Shown: positions 51,624 to 60,125 of the stretch, piece by piece
Numbering within the stretch: the first letter of the stretch is position 1
Layout of the letters: each line of letters starts with the position of its first letter
Notes under the pieces: model-generated
The model's input: only the letters and a program-made list of their open reading frames with translations
Database searches by the model: none
Told to the model about the DNA's origin: nothing
NCBI RefSeq assembly: GCF_900103605.1
Contig: NZ_FNHY01000006.1
Span: 186,001-250,000 of the forward strand
Length of the DNA: 64,000 nt
Direction: 5' to 3'
Source of the DNA: Psychrobacillus sp. OK028
Lineage (GTDB): Bacteria; Bacillota; Bacilli; Bacillales_A; Planococcaceae
Position numbers and translations under genes: made by a program

Positions 51624-52610
51624 ATGAGTAAAAAGATTAAAATAGGCATCGTTGGTTATGGTAATCTCGGGAAAGGTGCAATTGAAGCGATTAAACAAAC
51701 TCAGGACATGGAGTTAGTAGCAATCTTCACTAGAAGAGATCCTAAAGATTTAAATCTTGATGACGCCAATATTAAAACTGTAAATATTTCAAATGCGATT
51801 GATTACAAAAATGAAATAGATGTGATGTTACTTTGTGGTGGATCTGCAACAGATTTACCTGAACAAACTCCTCACTTTGCAAGCATGTTCAATACTGTAG
51901 ATAGTTTTGATACGCATGCAAAAATCCCTGAGTTTTATCAATCTGTTAATGAAGCTGCAACAAAAAACAATACAACCGCAATTATTTCAGTAGGATGGGA
52001 TCCAGGCTTATTCTCCATCAACCGTGTGATGGCAGATGCAATTTTACCAAATGGTGAAAACTATACGTTCTGGGGTAAAGGACTTAGCCAAGGACACTCA
52101 GATGCAGTAAGAAGAGTAAATGGTGTAAAAAGTGGTGTACAATATACAATTCCAGCTGAAGACGCAATCGAAAAAGTTCGAAGTGGTGCCAATCCTGAAC
52201 TAACAACTGCAGAAAAGCACGCCCGTGTTTGCTATATCGTTGCTGAAGAAGGCGCAGACAAAGCAGCAATCGAGAATGAAATCAAAACAATGCCAAACTA
52301 CTTCGCTGATTATGATACAGAAGTGAATTTTATCTCAGAAGAAGAATTAAAACGCAACCACTCCCAATCACCACATGGCGGATTTGTCATCCGTGGTGGG
52401 AATACGGGAGCTGGCAACAAGCAAATTTACGAATTCTCACTTAAACTAGACAGCAATCCTGAATTTACAGCAAGCGTATTAGTAGCCTACGCGAGAGCAG
52501 CTTATCGATTAAATAATGAAAAACAGTATGGTGCGAAAACAGTATTTGATGTCGCACCTAGTTATATTTCACCACGATCATCAGAAGAATTAAGAAGAGA
52601 TTATTTATAA
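51624..52610 (+). CDS. ddh: meso-diaminopimelate D-dehydrogenase
   Basis: A 328-residue NADPH enzyme: Rossmann IGIVGYGNLGKGAIEAIKQT, LLCGGSATDLPEQ, VDSFDTHAKIP, IISVGWDPGLFSINR and QGHSDAVRRVNGVKSGVQYT, all diagnostic of Ddh. It makes meso-DAP from tetrahydrodipicolinate and ammonia in one step, feeding lysine, peptidoglycan and spore wall synthesis. Ddh is scattered among bacteria but common in Lysinibacillus and Ureibacillus relatives. AAAGGAG precedes the ATG; it appears monocistronic. Confidence 0.95.
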   Translation: MSKKIKIGIVGYGNLGKGAIEAIKQTQDMELVAIFTRRDPKDLNLDDANIKTVNISNAIDYKNEIDVMLLCGGSATDLPEQTPHFASMFNTVDSFDTHAKIPEFYQSVNEAATKNNTTAIISVGWDPGLFSINRVMADAILPNGENYTFWGKGLSQGHSDAVRRVNGVKSGVQYTIPAEDAIEKVRSGANPELTTAEKHARVCYIVAEEGADKAAIENEIKTMPNYFADYDTEVNFISEEELKRNHSQSPHGGFVIRGGNTGAGNKQIYEFSLKLDSNPEFTASVLVAYARAAYRLNNEKQYGAKTVFDVAPSYISPRSSEELRRDYL

Positions 52611-52625
52611 GAAATGAATGTAGAA

Positions 52626-52658
52626 ACAACTCCTTTTTTAATAAAGGGGTTGTTTTTT
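52626..52658 (+). terminator. terminator of ddh
   Basis: ACAACTCC pairs with GGGGTTGT, followed by T6. Confidence 0.75.
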
Positions 52659-52663
52659 ATTTC

Positions 52664-53077
52664 TTACTTCTTTGGCATCTTGCTCATATCCATATACAAC
52701 ACATTCCAGCGATGACCATCTAAATCAGTAAAACCGCAGCCGTACATCCAACCTTGGTTCTCTGAAGGCTCACCAAAAACTGTACCTCCAGCCTTTACTG
52801 CCCTCTTTGCTATTTCATCTACTTCTTCTTTGCTCTCGGCATCAATGGAAAATAATACTTCAGTAGCTTGTTTTGTATCGACAATTTCATGTTTGGTAAA
52901 ATGTTTGAAAGTGGAAACAGGAAAAAGCATTACGTTAGAATTATTATCTCCGATGATTAATTGCACTTGATCGCTATTGCTAAGTGGTGTATTAGTCGAA
53001 AATCCAAGTTTGCTATAAAACTCTTTTGATTTATTTGTATCTTTAACTGGTAAGTTGATCCAAAAATTTTTTGTCAT
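52664..53077 (-). CDS. VOC/glyoxalase-like protein
   Basis: A 137-residue two-part VOC protein: FWINLPVKDTNKSKEFYSKL, VLFSIDAESKEEVDEIAKRA, GGTVFGEPSENQGWMYGCGF and DLDGHRWNVLYMDM. Closest by eye to glyoxalase-like extradiol fold proteins of unknown substrate. AAAGGAG precedes the ATG. Confidence 0.85.
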   Translation of the reverse strand: MTKNFWINLPVKDTNKSKEFYSKLGFSTNTPLSNSDQVQLIIGDNNSNVMLFPVSTFKHFTKHEIVDTKQATEVLFSIDAESKEEVDEIAKRAVKAGGTVFGEPSENQGWMYGCGFTDLDGHRWNVLYMDMSKMPKK

Positions 53078-53123
53078 AGTAATTCTCCTTTATACTTCTT
53101 ATTTTTACAATCTATTTTTTACA

Positions 53124-53639
53124 TCATTTGTTTAATTCTCTAATCTGCCGCAACCAATTCTCCACTTCTTCATTTGTATTTAAATAACGCACTTTCGTAC
53201 TAAAGACTTCAAATTTTTTTAGGAACAATGGTTTCATTTGTTCTTCAAAGTAAGTATTCCACTGAAACATCTTCCGGAATATAGTAAAGGTCGGTTTATA
53301 GTTTACCTTTTCTATTTTTAGAAGCTGACGAATGTACCGTCTAATTATGCGATATGTTCTTTGTTTTACAGGGATATCTAGGAAAATAATGTGGTCGGCT
53401 AATCGTAATGCCTCGTCTGTCCAGTCAATGTGCACGCCTTCTATTACCCAATCTTCTAGTTTTACTGCATCGTTAAATAATTGGTTTCTAACATCTATTT
53501 CATTACGAATATCACCTTTTGGGTTGCGCGCCCACACAAAATTATCTGTTTCAAAATGTGGTATATGAAGACTTGCTGCAACTTTTCTAGCGATAGTCGT
53601 CTTCCCACTCCCTACCGAGCCTACAATATAAATTTTCAT
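53124..53639 (-). CDS. P-loop kinase-like ATPase
   Basis: A 171-residue nucleotide kinase-like protein: Walker A VGSVGSGKTTIARKVA near residue 7, HFETDNFVW, DWVIEGVHIDWTDEALRLADHIIFLD and an Arg-rich lid (RTYRIIRRYIRQ). It resembles DNA topology modulation/AAA kinases (FlaR-like). It follows the DinB gene by two bases, with ATG 53639. Substrate unknown. Confidence 0.82.
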   Translation of the reverse strand: MKIYIVGSVGSGKTTIARKVAASLHIPHFETDNFVWARNPKGDIRNEIDVRNQLFNDAVKLEDWVIEGVHIDWTDEALRLADHIIFLDIPVKQRTYRIIRRYIRQLLKIEKVNYKPTFTIFRKMFQWNTYFEEQMKPLFLKKFEVFSTKVRYLNTNEEVENWLRQIRELNK

Positions 53640-53641
53640 CG

Positions 53642-54106
53642 TTACTCTCTTGTAGCACGATTCAATGCGTAAATAATTCCTGCATGCACTCCTTCGTGCC
53701 AAACCATGAATTGCACCAGTGCTTCGACTGTCTTCATTTCATGTAGGTTGCCTATAGACATGGACTCAATAAGAGTATTTGATAGATTGTTTTCCAGCGC
53801 TGCTTTTATTCGTTCCGTTTGTTCCTTTAAAGCACTTACTAATTCTTCTTCTGTTGGAGGCTCCATATCCCATTCACTTGGTTTTGTTCCAGGGACAAAT
53901 AGTGGTACCCATTCCGGATGGACAATTTCGTAGGTTGGTATTGCCTTTTGTGTAAATATCTCGCCATTCACATACACATGACCTACGTTCCAACGAATTG
54001 TATTATTGAATCCCGTCGGTTGTATATCCCATGAAGCTTCATTTACCTGCCTAATTCTTCCCAATGTATATATTCGCGCAAAATTTAACTGATTCAACGT
54101 TTCCAT
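53642..54106 (-). CDS. DinB-family protein
   Basis: A 154-residue four-helix-bundle protein of the DinB/YfiT superfamily: NFARIYTLGRIRQVNEA, NTIRWNVGHVYVNGEI with a metal His, and ALVQFMVWHEGVHAGIIYALNRA with two more His, so a metal site is plausible. Family members include thiol-dependent transferases. Start ATG 54106 follows AAGGGGA. Confidence 0.87.
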   Translation of the reverse strand: METLNQLNFARIYTLGRIRQVNEASWDIQPTGFNNTIRWNVGHVYVNGEIFTQKAIPTYEIVHPEWVPLFVPGTKPSEWDMEPPTEEELVSALKEQTERIKAALENNLSNTLIESMSIGNLHEMKTVEALVQFMVWHEGVHAGIIYALNRATRE

Positions 54107-54176
54107 GTTTCTGTCCCCTTTGTACTTGTTATAAGTTTGTAAAGATGATACTTTCAATGAAAAGGAGGAATGTATC

Positions 54177-55121
54177 ATCGATATCCCACGCAAACCACCA
54201 AAATCGATTCTAATCTATAAGCGGATACTGCAACGCTTACCAAACTATCACCCTACGTATCTAGAAATAGAGAAACGAATGAAAGCAACAGAAGCCGGTT
54301 TTCACGGAGAAAGCTATGTGGACAACTTTCTTAAACAGGTGCACTTTCCTAAAAACTATGCCATCCTCAAAGATCTTCACATCCAGGTTGACCCCAGCAG
54401 CTTTCTTCAAATAGATACACTTATTCTCACCAGAAAGTATATAGCCCTCTTAGAAATAAAGAATATCCGAGGTAAAATTGCCTTTCAAAAGAATCCCGAA
54501 CAACTGATTAGAGAGTTCGATGGCGAAATTACCCCCTTTAAATGCCCCGAGCTGCAAATCACTCGTCAAACTAAAAAACTTCAATCTCTACTACAGGAAT
54601 TAAAAATAAATCTCCCTATAAAAAAACTCATTGTTCTTGCTTATAGCAACACGCATGTAGTACTTCCTCCAAAATATACCACAATTGTAATGGGTTGCGA
54701 CATCTCAATCTATATCGATGATTATAATCAATTACCTGATGTCATATCGACCGCAAAATTTAATCAGTTATGTAGATGGCTCGTATCCAGATCATTTGAG
54801 TTTACTCCCATTCCACTAGCAGAAATATATCCTGTGAACCTTTCTGATGTAATAACTGGGTTGATTTGTCCCACTTGTTGGAAGAGAATAAAAGGTCAGA
54901 CAAAGTGTCTCATCTGCAAAACACCAAAACTTGTTATGCAGCAGCAAGCATTAGAAGATTGGTTCTATTTAATGAAAAGTTCTATTACTAATAGTGAATG
55001 TGTCCATTTTCTTGGACTGAAGGATAAGCATGCTGGAAACTACTTGTTGAATAAGCTCCCTCTTCAGCCTGTGAACAATCATAAATCAAGGCATTACGTT
55101 TTATCACTCGACGACCGCTAA
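54177..55121 (+). CDS. NERD-domain protein with C-terminal zinc ribbon
   Basis: About 314 residues. A nuclease-related NERD domain spans about 33-150 (AGFHGESYVDNFL, ILKDLHIQVDPSSFLQIDTLIL, YIALLEIKNIRGKI with the nuclease-fold core residues), and a zinc ribbon CPTCWKRI...CLICKTPK lies near 240. The frame reaches upstream of ATG 54279 with the family-typical segment RILQRLPNYHP, but holds no ATG/GTG/TTG. The strong AAAGGAGG at 54161-54168 is 5 and 8 bases from ATC codons at 54174 and 54177, so a rare ATC start is likely. If not, translation begins at 54279 (280 residues). Confidence 0.8.
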   Translation: MDIPRKPPKSILIYKRILQRLPNYHPTYLEIEKRMKATEAGFHGESYVDNFLKQVHFPKNYAILKDLHIQVDPSSFLQIDTLILTRKYIALLEIKNIRGKIAFQKNPEQLIREFDGEITPFKCPELQITRQTKKLQSLLQELKINLPIKKLIVLAYSNTHVVLPPKYTTIVMGCDISIYIDDYNQLPDVISTAKFNQLCRWLVSRSFEFTPIPLAEIYPVNLSDVITGLICPTCWKRIKGQTKCLICKTPKLVMQQQALEDWFYLMKSSITNSECVHFLGLKDKHAGNYLLNKLPLQPVNNHKSRHYVLSLDDR

Positions 55122-55138
55122 ATTTGGCGGTCTTTTTT
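55113..55138 (+). terminator. terminator of the NERD gene
   Basis: GACCGC...GCGGTC followed by T6, overlapping the stop codon. Confidence 0.85.
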
Positions 55139-55154
55139 GATGGGTTTTTTTACT

Positions 55155-55249
55155 ATTCCAACTAAGAGGCTCATTATTCCAACTAAATCGTGCAAAATTC
55201 CAACTACGCCCTTCATTATTCCAACTAAACTCCCTAAAATTCCAACTAA
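55155..55249. repeat. five-unit 21-bp periodic repeat, core ATTCCAACTAA
   Basis: ATTCCAACTA(A) begins at 55155, 55176, 55197, 55218 and 55239, exactly 21 bases apart, with 10- to 11-base variable spacers. It lies between the terminators of two convergent genes. On the minus strand one frame is open throughout and reads LVGI plus three variable residues per unit. Confidence 0.88.
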
Positions 55250-55263
55250 CGTACTTCTATAGT

Positions 55264-55294
55264 AAAAAAAGAGAAACCCTTAACAGGATTTCTC
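55264..55294 (-). terminator. terminator of the histidine kinase gene
   Basis: GAGAAA (55271) pairs with TTTCTC (55288-55293), with inner CC/GG pairing and a T7 tail on the minus strand. Confidence 0.7.
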
Positions 55295-55300
55295 TCTCTT

Positions 55301-57415
55301 TTATACGATTACGGCAATTTTCACGGTTACTTTGAACAAATCTCCGTCTACTTCCATTCGCAGGCTACCTCCGTGTAAATCTACGATAGATTGTGCGATG
55401 GCAAGGCCTAGTCCGGAGCCATCTGTATGACGGGAGGTGTCTGCTCGTTTAAATCGCTCCGTTAATTCATTTACATCGTTTCCAAGCTCATACTTCGCTA
55501 TATTTTTGATGACGAAAACAGCTTCTCCGTCGATTTGATCCAAATTGATATACACGCGAGTATTAGGTAGGGCATACTTCAGCGTATTGATAATCAGGTT
55601 ATCAAGAACTCTCCACCACTTTTGGCCATCCACATAGGACATGATTGGTTTTGTGCCAATCCCTACTCGATACTCTAATCCTGATTTATCAATGTCTTCC
55701 TGGTGTTCAGCGATTGCTTGCTGCAGTAGCTGAGTTAAATCTACTTTTCTTTTATCTAATTCGATATTCCCTGTCGCCATTTTAGATACTTCAAACAGGT
55801 CCTCGATGAGCGTTTTCAGTCTCATCGACTTTTTATCTAAAATCGCAATATAGGATGCTCTTTCTTCATCTGTAATACTTGGATTTTTCAACAAATCGGT
55901 GTACGTGATGATGGACGTTAACGGTGTACGCAAATCATGACTAACATTTGTGATAAGCTCCGTTTTCAAGCGTTCACTTTTTGCTTGCTCAGAATGGGAT
56001 GACTTGATTCGATCACGAAGTTCGTTTAAGCTAGCGGCATGCTCAGCAATCGGTGACTTCCCTCTCACTTCGATTTGGTTGCCAATCACGCCTCTTGCCA
56101 TTTCTTCCGTTTTCATCATGATTCGGTTGAGATAGGCCATTCTAGACATTAAGAAAACAAGTACTGGCATACCAATGAAAATCGTTGCGGGAATCCAAAT
56201 GATGAGAGCAAATCCTTGAACAAGTGTTAACAAAGTGCCAAATCCCCAGAAGAATATGACGATAAGCATGATTAACGTTTGAATCCCAATAGTGCGTTTT
56301 AAGAAAAAGCCCTCTAATGAGTTATACCAGCTATGCAAAAGCGTATTCTTCCAATCAAAGCTTCCAAATCCATCTTTTAACCATTCCCACTGATAAAATA
56401 CAAAAGTGGCTGCAAGAATTGCAATGATCAATGTAAAGATTGGGATATCATATCCTCCATAATGTAAAATGCCATTCCTCAATTCATCCGTCGCAGTGAA
56501 TACAATAAAGATACTGACAAAAAATAATACCCATTGAACATCTATTGGTAAGCTACGATACTTACGCTTTCCTTCTTCATGCTGAAAATGCTTCTTTTCT
56601 TTTCTCCATAATAAAACAAATACAACAGCCGCCATAACTCCTAATATAAGGATTCCCAAAAAGAATCTCTCTTCTTTTTTAAAATACTGATAACTATAAG
56701 CTCTATCACCATTCTTAATACTTGCTTCTGATACTGCGATAGTTCCTTCGAATTGCGGGTGGGTATAGCCTACTAAATTTTGAACGTACCAAGAATTATC
56801 TATACTATCATTTATAACATTTCCTCTTAAATAATTGGATTTACTAGAGTATTCTTTTTTATAAGCAAGCTTGGTGTTCATCTCTCCATTTGTAAATTCT
56901 TCACCAGTCTCTTTATTTTTCAATTTATAAATAAAACCTTTATCATAATTTAAGAATTCATTTTTCCGACGCTCTAATGCTAGGAAATATCCATCCACTT
57001 GCTTTTCTTTTTCAAGTCGTATCTTATCTGCTACGTGCCCATCATCTTCAAAGTTTTTCGTAATGTCTTCCATTTTTTTATTGCGTTCTGCAATGGAGGC
57101 TTCGTCCGTTCTTCCTTCATATTGAAATTTGATGGAGTCTAGTTGATCTTGTAGACTACCAAATCGGTAGCGGTGCTCATCTATTTCCTCCGCTGTTACA
57201 GTAATATTTTTCTTTAATTCTTCACTATCCGGAACTGCTAAAATTAGGGACACAATGGAAGACTCAAAGCTTCTCAATTCTGCATTAAACTCGTCACTAT
57301 CAAAATAGTTCTTCCCTATATAATTTCCGCTATCTCTAATTAACGTTAGTAAGGCTAAAACCGCCATTACCGCTAGCAAAGATAGAATCATATTCTTCAT
57401 TATCGGTTTTTTCAC
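55301..57415 (-). CDS. membrane sensor histidine kinase
   Basis: About 704 residues. One N-terminal TM helix, an extracellular sensor of about 200 residues (rich in charged heptads), then five or more TM helices (about residues 245-430), and a C-terminal kinase: H-box NVSHDLRTPLTSIITYTDLL, N-box NLIINTLKYALPN and GSGLGLAIAQSIVDLHGGSL. The GTG at 57415 with AGGCGG upstream is preferred; a frame to 57511 lacks a ribosome site. The response regulator at 57557-58249 is upstream on the same strand. Signal unknown; two-part membrane layout suggests envelope sensing. Confidence 0.88.
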   Translation of the reverse strand: MKKPIMKNMILSLLAVMAVLALLTLIRDSGNYIGKNYFDSDEFNAELRSFESSIVSLILAVPDSEELKKNITVTAEEIDEHRYRFGSLQDQLDSIKFQYEGRTDEASIAERNKKMEDITKNFEDDGHVADKIRLEKEKQVDGYFLALERRKNEFLNYDKGFIYKLKNKETGEEFTNGEMNTKLAYKKEYSSKSNYLRGNVINDSIDNSWYVQNLVGYTHPQFEGTIAVSEASIKNGDRAYSYQYFKKEERFFLGILILGVMAAVVFVLLWRKEKKHFQHEEGKRKYRSLPIDVQWVLFFVSIFIVFTATDELRNGILHYGGYDIPIFTLIIAILAATFVFYQWEWLKDGFGSFDWKNTLLHSWYNSLEGFFLKRTIGIQTLIMLIVIFFWGFGTLLTLVQGFALIIWIPATIFIGMPVLVFLMSRMAYLNRIMMKTEEMARGVIGNQIEVRGKSPIAEHAASLNELRDRIKSSHSEQAKSERLKTELITNVSHDLRTPLTSIITYTDLLKNPSITDEERASYIAILDKKSMRLKTLIEDLFEVSKMATGNIELDKRKVDLTQLLQQAIAEHQEDIDKSGLEYRVGIGTKPIMSYVDGQKWWRVLDNLIINTLKYALPNTRVYINLDQIDGEAVFVIKNIAKYELGNDVNELTERFKRADTSRHTDGSGLGLAIAQSIVDLHGGSLRMEVDGDLFKVTVKIAVIV

Positions 57416-57556
57416 CCCGCTATGCCGCCTTTCATGTTTTGGATTATTTTCACAAAGCTCTCTCTTATTTCTACTAAAGGCACTAAGTTGGTTATACAAT
57501 AAAACAAGCAAAGTATCCCACAGACAATTGCCACAATAGATAAAAGAAAACTCATT

Positions 57557-58249
57557 TTACTTGTCGATTTTATAGCCAACACCCCACACCACCTTTAAGT
57601 ATCTAGGATTTTTAGGATCTGTTTCTATTTTTTCTCGAATTTTTCGGATATGTACCGCTACTATATTTTCAGCGTTATAGGCGGGTTCGTTCCAAACACG
57701 TTCGTATATTTCATGGATGGAAAAAACGCGTCCTGCATTTGTCATCAAAAGCTCTGTGATTTTGAACTCAATCGGTGTTAGTTTAATGGACTCTCCTTCT
57801 ACCGAAAGATCCTTCGCTTCCTTGTTTAATATTAATCCATCAATTTCAATCACTTGCTGCTGTCCTTGATAGTTACCTAACTTCGTATATCTTCTTAGCT
57901 GGGACTTTACTCGCGCCACCAATTCCATTGGATGAAATGGCTTCGTCACATAATCATCTGCTCCAACAGACAGTCCATGAATTTTATCTGAATCCTCGGC
58001 TTTCGCACTCAACATAATAATTGGGATATTTCTTTGCTCTCTAATTTTAAAAGTTGCAGAAATACCGTCCATTTTCGGCATCATAATATCCAACACAATG
58101 ACATGAACTTCGTTTTCTTCTATTAACTGCAAAGCCTCTAATCCGTCAGCAGCCTTTAAAACTCGGTATCCTTCATTTTTCAAATAAATTTCGATGCCAT
58201 CTCGAATATCCTTGTCATCATCGGTTACTAATACTGTAAGCTGTGTCAT
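57557..58249 (-). CDS. OmpR/PhoB-type response regulator
   Basis: A 230-residue regulator: receiver with VLVTDDDKDIRDG and the acceptor Asp in VHVIVLDIMMPKMDG, K in VTKPF, and an OmpR winged helix with LTPIEFKITELLMTNAGRVFS and VAVHIRKIREKIE...VWGVGYKID. First gene of the two-component operon; AGGAGG precedes the ATG. Confidence 0.94.
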   Translation of the reverse strand: MTQLTVLVTDDDKDIRDGIEIYLKNEGYRVLKAADGLEALQLIEENEVHVIVLDIMMPKMDGISATFKIREQRNIPIIMLSAKAEDSDKIHGLSVGADDYVTKPFHPMELVARVKSQLRRYTKLGNYQGQQQVIEIDGLILNKEAKDLSVEGESIKLTPIEFKITELLMTNAGRVFSIHEIYERVWNEPAYNAENIVAVHIRKIREKIETDPKNPRYLKVVWGVGYKIDK

Positions 58250-58626
58250 TTACTTACCTCCTGGCAGGCGTTCTTATGTTACTTATTGTACCCTTCATTC
58301 CTTAACATTCCAGTAGGGAAAATATGAAGAAATTCTTAAGAAAACCATTATTATATAAAAACAATAAATGCGTTCTCAATGGATTAGCCACTAATGAACG
58401 CATTTACTACTTTTATTTAATTTTTTTGTATGAATATTTATTGAATATGTTGTACCTAACATAAAAACCATCTGCAATTGTAGCGTAATGTTCGTGGTCT
58501 ATATCAAAGCCAAACTTTTCGTCAGGTCCCCTATGACACAATTATACTGATTTCTTATTTTTCAAACAATTTAATTTGTAACTTTCTACGAGCTGAACTG
58601 TCTAATAGTATAAAGGAGTGATTATA
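58250..58626. other. divergent intergenic region, 377 bp
   Basis: No gene. AAATGCGTTC (58366-58375) and GAACGCATTT (58396-58405) form a 10-bp stem with inner ATTAG/CTAAT pairing: a terminator-like hairpin with no adjacent gene. Confidence 0.45.
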
Positions 58627-59484
58627 TTGAAAAGACATATATGGAGTGTATTTTCGTTTTTTATTATTTTGGTCCTAGCAGGCTGTGGAACGAATAATTC
58701 AGATAGCAATACCGGTAGTGAATCCCAACAACAGGAGGATGAAAGTATCACGACTAAACTAGAAGTTAAAGAAGATGGTAATGGTACATTTACGATAAAA
58801 AATGAAACAGGGGAAGAAAGAACTTTAACGTATCCGAGCGGACAGGAAATAGAGTATCAGCTTTTAGACAAGGAAGGTAATACTATCTTCACTTATTCGG
58901 CCGATAAAGTATTCATCCTAATGATTTCCGAAAAAGTACTGCAACCAAACGAAGAAATTGTCATACCTCTTGACTTAAAAACAGATCTCGCAGAAGTACC
59001 TGCTGGTTCATATACGCTCGTAGCTTGGTCGACCGCAGAAACGTTAAGGGATCAAAAACAAGAGGTAGCTTATGAATGGTTAGGAACTGAATCTGCGGAA
59101 GAAAGCAAGGGAACAATTACTGTCTTTAGAGGAGACGAAAATGCGGAATATGTGGAACCATACGAGGTAACTATTGATCCTACAGGAGATTTAGTGCGTC
59201 AAATATTCGAAGAAATTATGGTGCTCGATGTTGGGTTAATTGATTATCGATTGGAGAATAATAACACGAAACTAATCTTGAATATGGACAATGGACTGGT
59301 TAATGTACAAGGAAGTGCTGGAGAAAATATATTTATTGGGACAATTGTTCATTCCTACTTTGAAAACTTTCCAAAATTAGAGGAAATATATTTTGAAAAA
59401 GAAGGTAAAGCACCTGTGGAACTAGCGCATATAGTGGTGACGGAGCCATTCACACGGGATAAACTCTTCACTAGACCTAACTAA
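58627..59484 (+). CDS. BsuPI-domain lipoprotein with GerMN-like C-terminus
   Basis: A 285-residue lipoprotein: signal with VLAGC lipobox (Cys about 20), a BsuPI-type domain (about 45-165: GNGTFTIKNETGEERTLTYPSGQEIEYQLLDKEG and VPAGSYTLVAWSTAE), then a GerMN-like domain (about 185-285: TKLILNMDNGLVNVQGSAGE). BsuPI-like domains bind proteins or peptidoglycan-active enzymes; GerMN domains occur in spore and envelope proteins. TTG 58627 is eight bases after AAAGGAG. A paralogue lies at 60126-60809. Confidence 0.82.
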   Translation: MKRHIWSVFSFFIILVLAGCGTNNSDSNTGSESQQQEDESITTKLEVKEDGNGTFTIKNETGEERTLTYPSGQEIEYQLLDKEGNTIFTYSADKVFILMISEKVLQPNEEIVIPLDLKTDLAEVPAGSYTLVAWSTAETLRDQKQEVAYEWLGTESAEESKGTITVFRGDENAEYVEPYEVTIDPTGDLVRQIFEEIMVLDVGLIDYRLENNNTKLILNMDNGLVNVQGSAGENIFIGTIVHSYFENFPKLEEIYFEKEGKAPVELAHIVVTEPFTRDKLFTRPN

Positions 59485-59487
59485 GAA

Positions 59488-59545
59488 AAGCTGCATCCGC
59501 CGCACTGAAGCGCTCTGGACGTCTGGAGCTGGATAGATAATAACT
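59488..59545. repeat. second copy of GGAGCT-containing repeat
   Basis: The stretch with CTGAAGCGCTCTGG and CGTCTGGAGCTGGA resembles the end of the element at 45985-46150 (CTGAAG...CGTCTGGAGCTAGA). Confidence 0.4.
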
Positions 59546-59662
59546 AATATAGTAGATACTTTCTGGTCTTCTAAAAAAAGAGCTTTTTTAACCATAGTCT
59601 GCAATACGTTTAACATGTACACTTGTAAGAAGTAGAAAATTAATAAACAAGGTGGCCTATAC

Positions 59663-60010
59663 ATGACAAATCACGAAGAAACAAATTTACCTCCAAAGAC
59701 ATGTTCCATTGAAAGATTAGTAACAATGGAATCAGATGTTGCTCTAGTGTTACAAGGGAAAAAAACTGCTACACGCCGTAATGGTCGCTATGCAGATGTA
59801 GGCGAAATTATGGAGCTTCAAGGACACTCTTTTGTAGTAGACCGTGTATATATTCAAACACTAGGCGATTTGACGGATGAACACGCAAAACAAGAGGGCT
59901 TTGAATCGGTAGAGGATTATAAGCAATCCATTTTGTCTTATCACCCAGGTATGCCATGGTTACCTCATATGACTGTTTGGGTACATGAATTCAGCACTGT
60001 AAAAGCATAA
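59663..60010 (+). CDS. ASCH-domain protein
   Basis: A 115-residue protein with the ASCH pattern: SIERLVTMESDVALVLQGKK followed by TATRRNGRYADVGEIMEL near residue 40 (the G-K-x-x-T-x-R motif) and LTDEHAKQEGFESVEDYKQS. ASCH/PUA-like folds bind RNA; some hydrolyse acylcytidines. AAGGTGG precedes the ATG. It lies between two BsuPI lipoprotein genes. Confidence 0.82.
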   Translation: MTNHEETNLPPKTCSIERLVTMESDVALVLQGKKTATRRNGRYADVGEIMELQGHSFVVDRVYIQTLGDLTDEHAKQEGFESVEDYKQSILSYHPGMPWLPHMTVWVHEFSTVKA

Positions 60011-60047
60011 AAAAACTTCTCTGTGTTTTACACAGGGAAGTTTTTTT
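60009..60047 (+). terminator. terminator of the ASCH gene
   Basis: ACTTCTCTGTG pairs with CACAGGGAAGT, with A-run and T-run flanks. Confidence 0.85.
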
Positions 60048-60125
60048 GTGCAAAAATTATTGTTCTCTCCGGCTGTAACTTTTTATCCAAAAAATGGTCT
60101 AATTCATAAACAGGAGGTGTACAAC

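Noticed and set aside
55155-55249. Periodic array as a CRISPR
   Set aside because: Repeats are 11 bases with 10-base spacers and no cas genes; far below CRISPR unit lengths.
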